Shown: piece after piece, positions 7,507 to 7,859 of the stretch | How the letters are laid out: each line of letters begins with the position of its first letter | Numbering within the stretch: position 1 is the first letter of the stretch | From: Patescibacteria group bacterium UBA6164 | Lineage (GTDB): Bacteria; Patescibacteriota; Gracilibacteria; BD1-5; UBA6164 | DNA length: 7,859 bases | Reading direction: 5' to 3' | NCBI GenBank assembly: GCA_002422305.1 | Contig: DIUG01000059.1 | Location: forward strand, 1 to 7,859 | Notes under the pieces: generated by a model | The model's input: only the letters and a program-made list of their open reading frames with translations | Database searches by the model: none | What the model was told of the DNA's origin: nothing | Translations under genes and position numbers: made by a program

Positions 7507-7640
7507 TTATTTCCCTACAATTTTATTTATGTCTTCAAAACTAAAATTTATTCATATCATATATATTTCTTTTTATTCCATCATATATTTTTCTACATAT
7601 TTTTTTCTTTTACTTTAATAATCAGTTTGTTTGCTGTTTT
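7507..7640 (-). pseudogene. Decayed C-terminal fragment of a PD-(D/E)XK nuclease-type protein
   Basis: Reading leftwards on the minus strand, TANKLIIKVKEK, then in the next frame KKYVEKYMME, a TAA at 7575-7573, and KEIYMIGINFSFEDINKIVGK-like residues ending at TAA 7509-7507 together recover the usual end of this family: a helix with KEKKYVEKY, then GKxIYxIGINFS. Two lesions separate the pieces: a frame change in the A7 run at 7606-7600, and the TAA. The TAA sits exactly where the intact neighbour (7675-7859) has glycine (DGKKIVKIGVNW), so a glycine TGA probably became TAA. There is no start codon or continuous frame. It follows its apparent relative by a few tens of bases, as expected for a tandem copy or the remains of an earlier C-terminus. 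Confidence 0.6.
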
Positions 7641-7674
7641 TTATATTCTTAACTTAATGGTATTGGAGTTTATT

Positions 7675-7859
7675 TTATTCCATTATCTCTATCTCAAATA
7701 ACTTTTTTTTCTTATTCCAATTAACTCATATTTTCACTATCTTTTTCCCGTCTGTTAAATATGGAACATATTGTTTTTCTATTTGTGTTATTGCTTCTTT
7801 CGTAGTTTTGTCTACTTTAAATTCTAGTATATAGTATGTATCTTTTGTTTGGATTATCA
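7675..7859 (-). CDS. C-terminus of a PD-(D/E)XK nuclease / AAA-ATPase-like protein (partial)
   Basis: The gene enters from the right edge on the minus strand and ends at TAA 7677-7675; 60 residues are visible. YYILEFKVDKTTKEAITQIE contains the E-x-K half of a PD-(D/E)XK active site and the following helix. PYLTDGKKIVKIGVNWNKKK is the typical closing strand (IGVN) of the DUF1703-type nuclease domain, usually found at the end of AAA-ATPase-like proteins. The N-terminal ATPase region would lie outside the window. These proteins are often present in many copies in host-associated bacteria, and their role is poorly known. One TGA is read as Gly inside the conserved IGVN motif. Confidence 0.75.

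Overview
The window is very A+T-rich and reads correctly only if UGA means glycine (translation table 25). In the isoleucyl-tRNA synthetase, TGA falls on the glycine of the FGWDCHGLP block, on the glycine just before KMSKS, and beside genuine TGG tryptophans (TGG-TGA in NRYWG, TGA-TGG in TRGWF). This excludes the mycoplasma code, where UGA is Trp. It points to Absconditabacteria (SR1) or Gracilibacteria in the Patescibacteria/CPR radiation; I cannot separate the two from this window. With TGA read as Gly, the broken short frames join into a few long genes.

Layout. 3-89 is the C-terminal tail of an upstream gene. 124-2013 (+) encodes a 629-residue protein whose last third looks like a RelA/SpoT-type (p)ppGpp synthetase domain. 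It is followed by an intrinsic terminator (2032-2074) and a perfect 38-bp palindrome (2098-2135). 2185-2433 (+) and 2774-3100 (+) are small proteins of unknown function. Between them lies a structured, relatively G+C-rich intergenic region. It carries a sigma70-like promoter and a U-tailed terminator, both facing the minus strand, and is best explained as an undescribed ncRNA of about 270 nt. 3180-6875 (+) is ileS, 1231 residues, of the eukaryote-like type 2 class. A complete-looking histidine phosphatase (phosphoglycerate mutase-like) domain of about 185 residues is inserted in the synthetase body. One base after its stop, 6877-7443 (+) encodes a HAD-family phosphohydrolase. A 17-bp bidirectional terminator (7455-7491) ends this operon and meets a convergent minus-strand region. 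That region holds the C-terminus of a PD-(D/E)XK nuclease-type protein (7675-7859) and, downstream of it, a decayed second copy of the same C-terminal domain (7507-7640), in which a glycine TGA appears to have become TAA.

The ileS operon carries translation (IleRS) and two phosphohydrolase folds, one inside the synthetase and one in the next gene. The RelA/SpoT-like gene would make or sense an alarmone that responds to aminoacyl-tRNA supply, but adjacency is the only link between them here. No gene start has a Shine-Dalgarno sequence; four of the five visible starts read (A/T)ATATG after an A+T-only leader.
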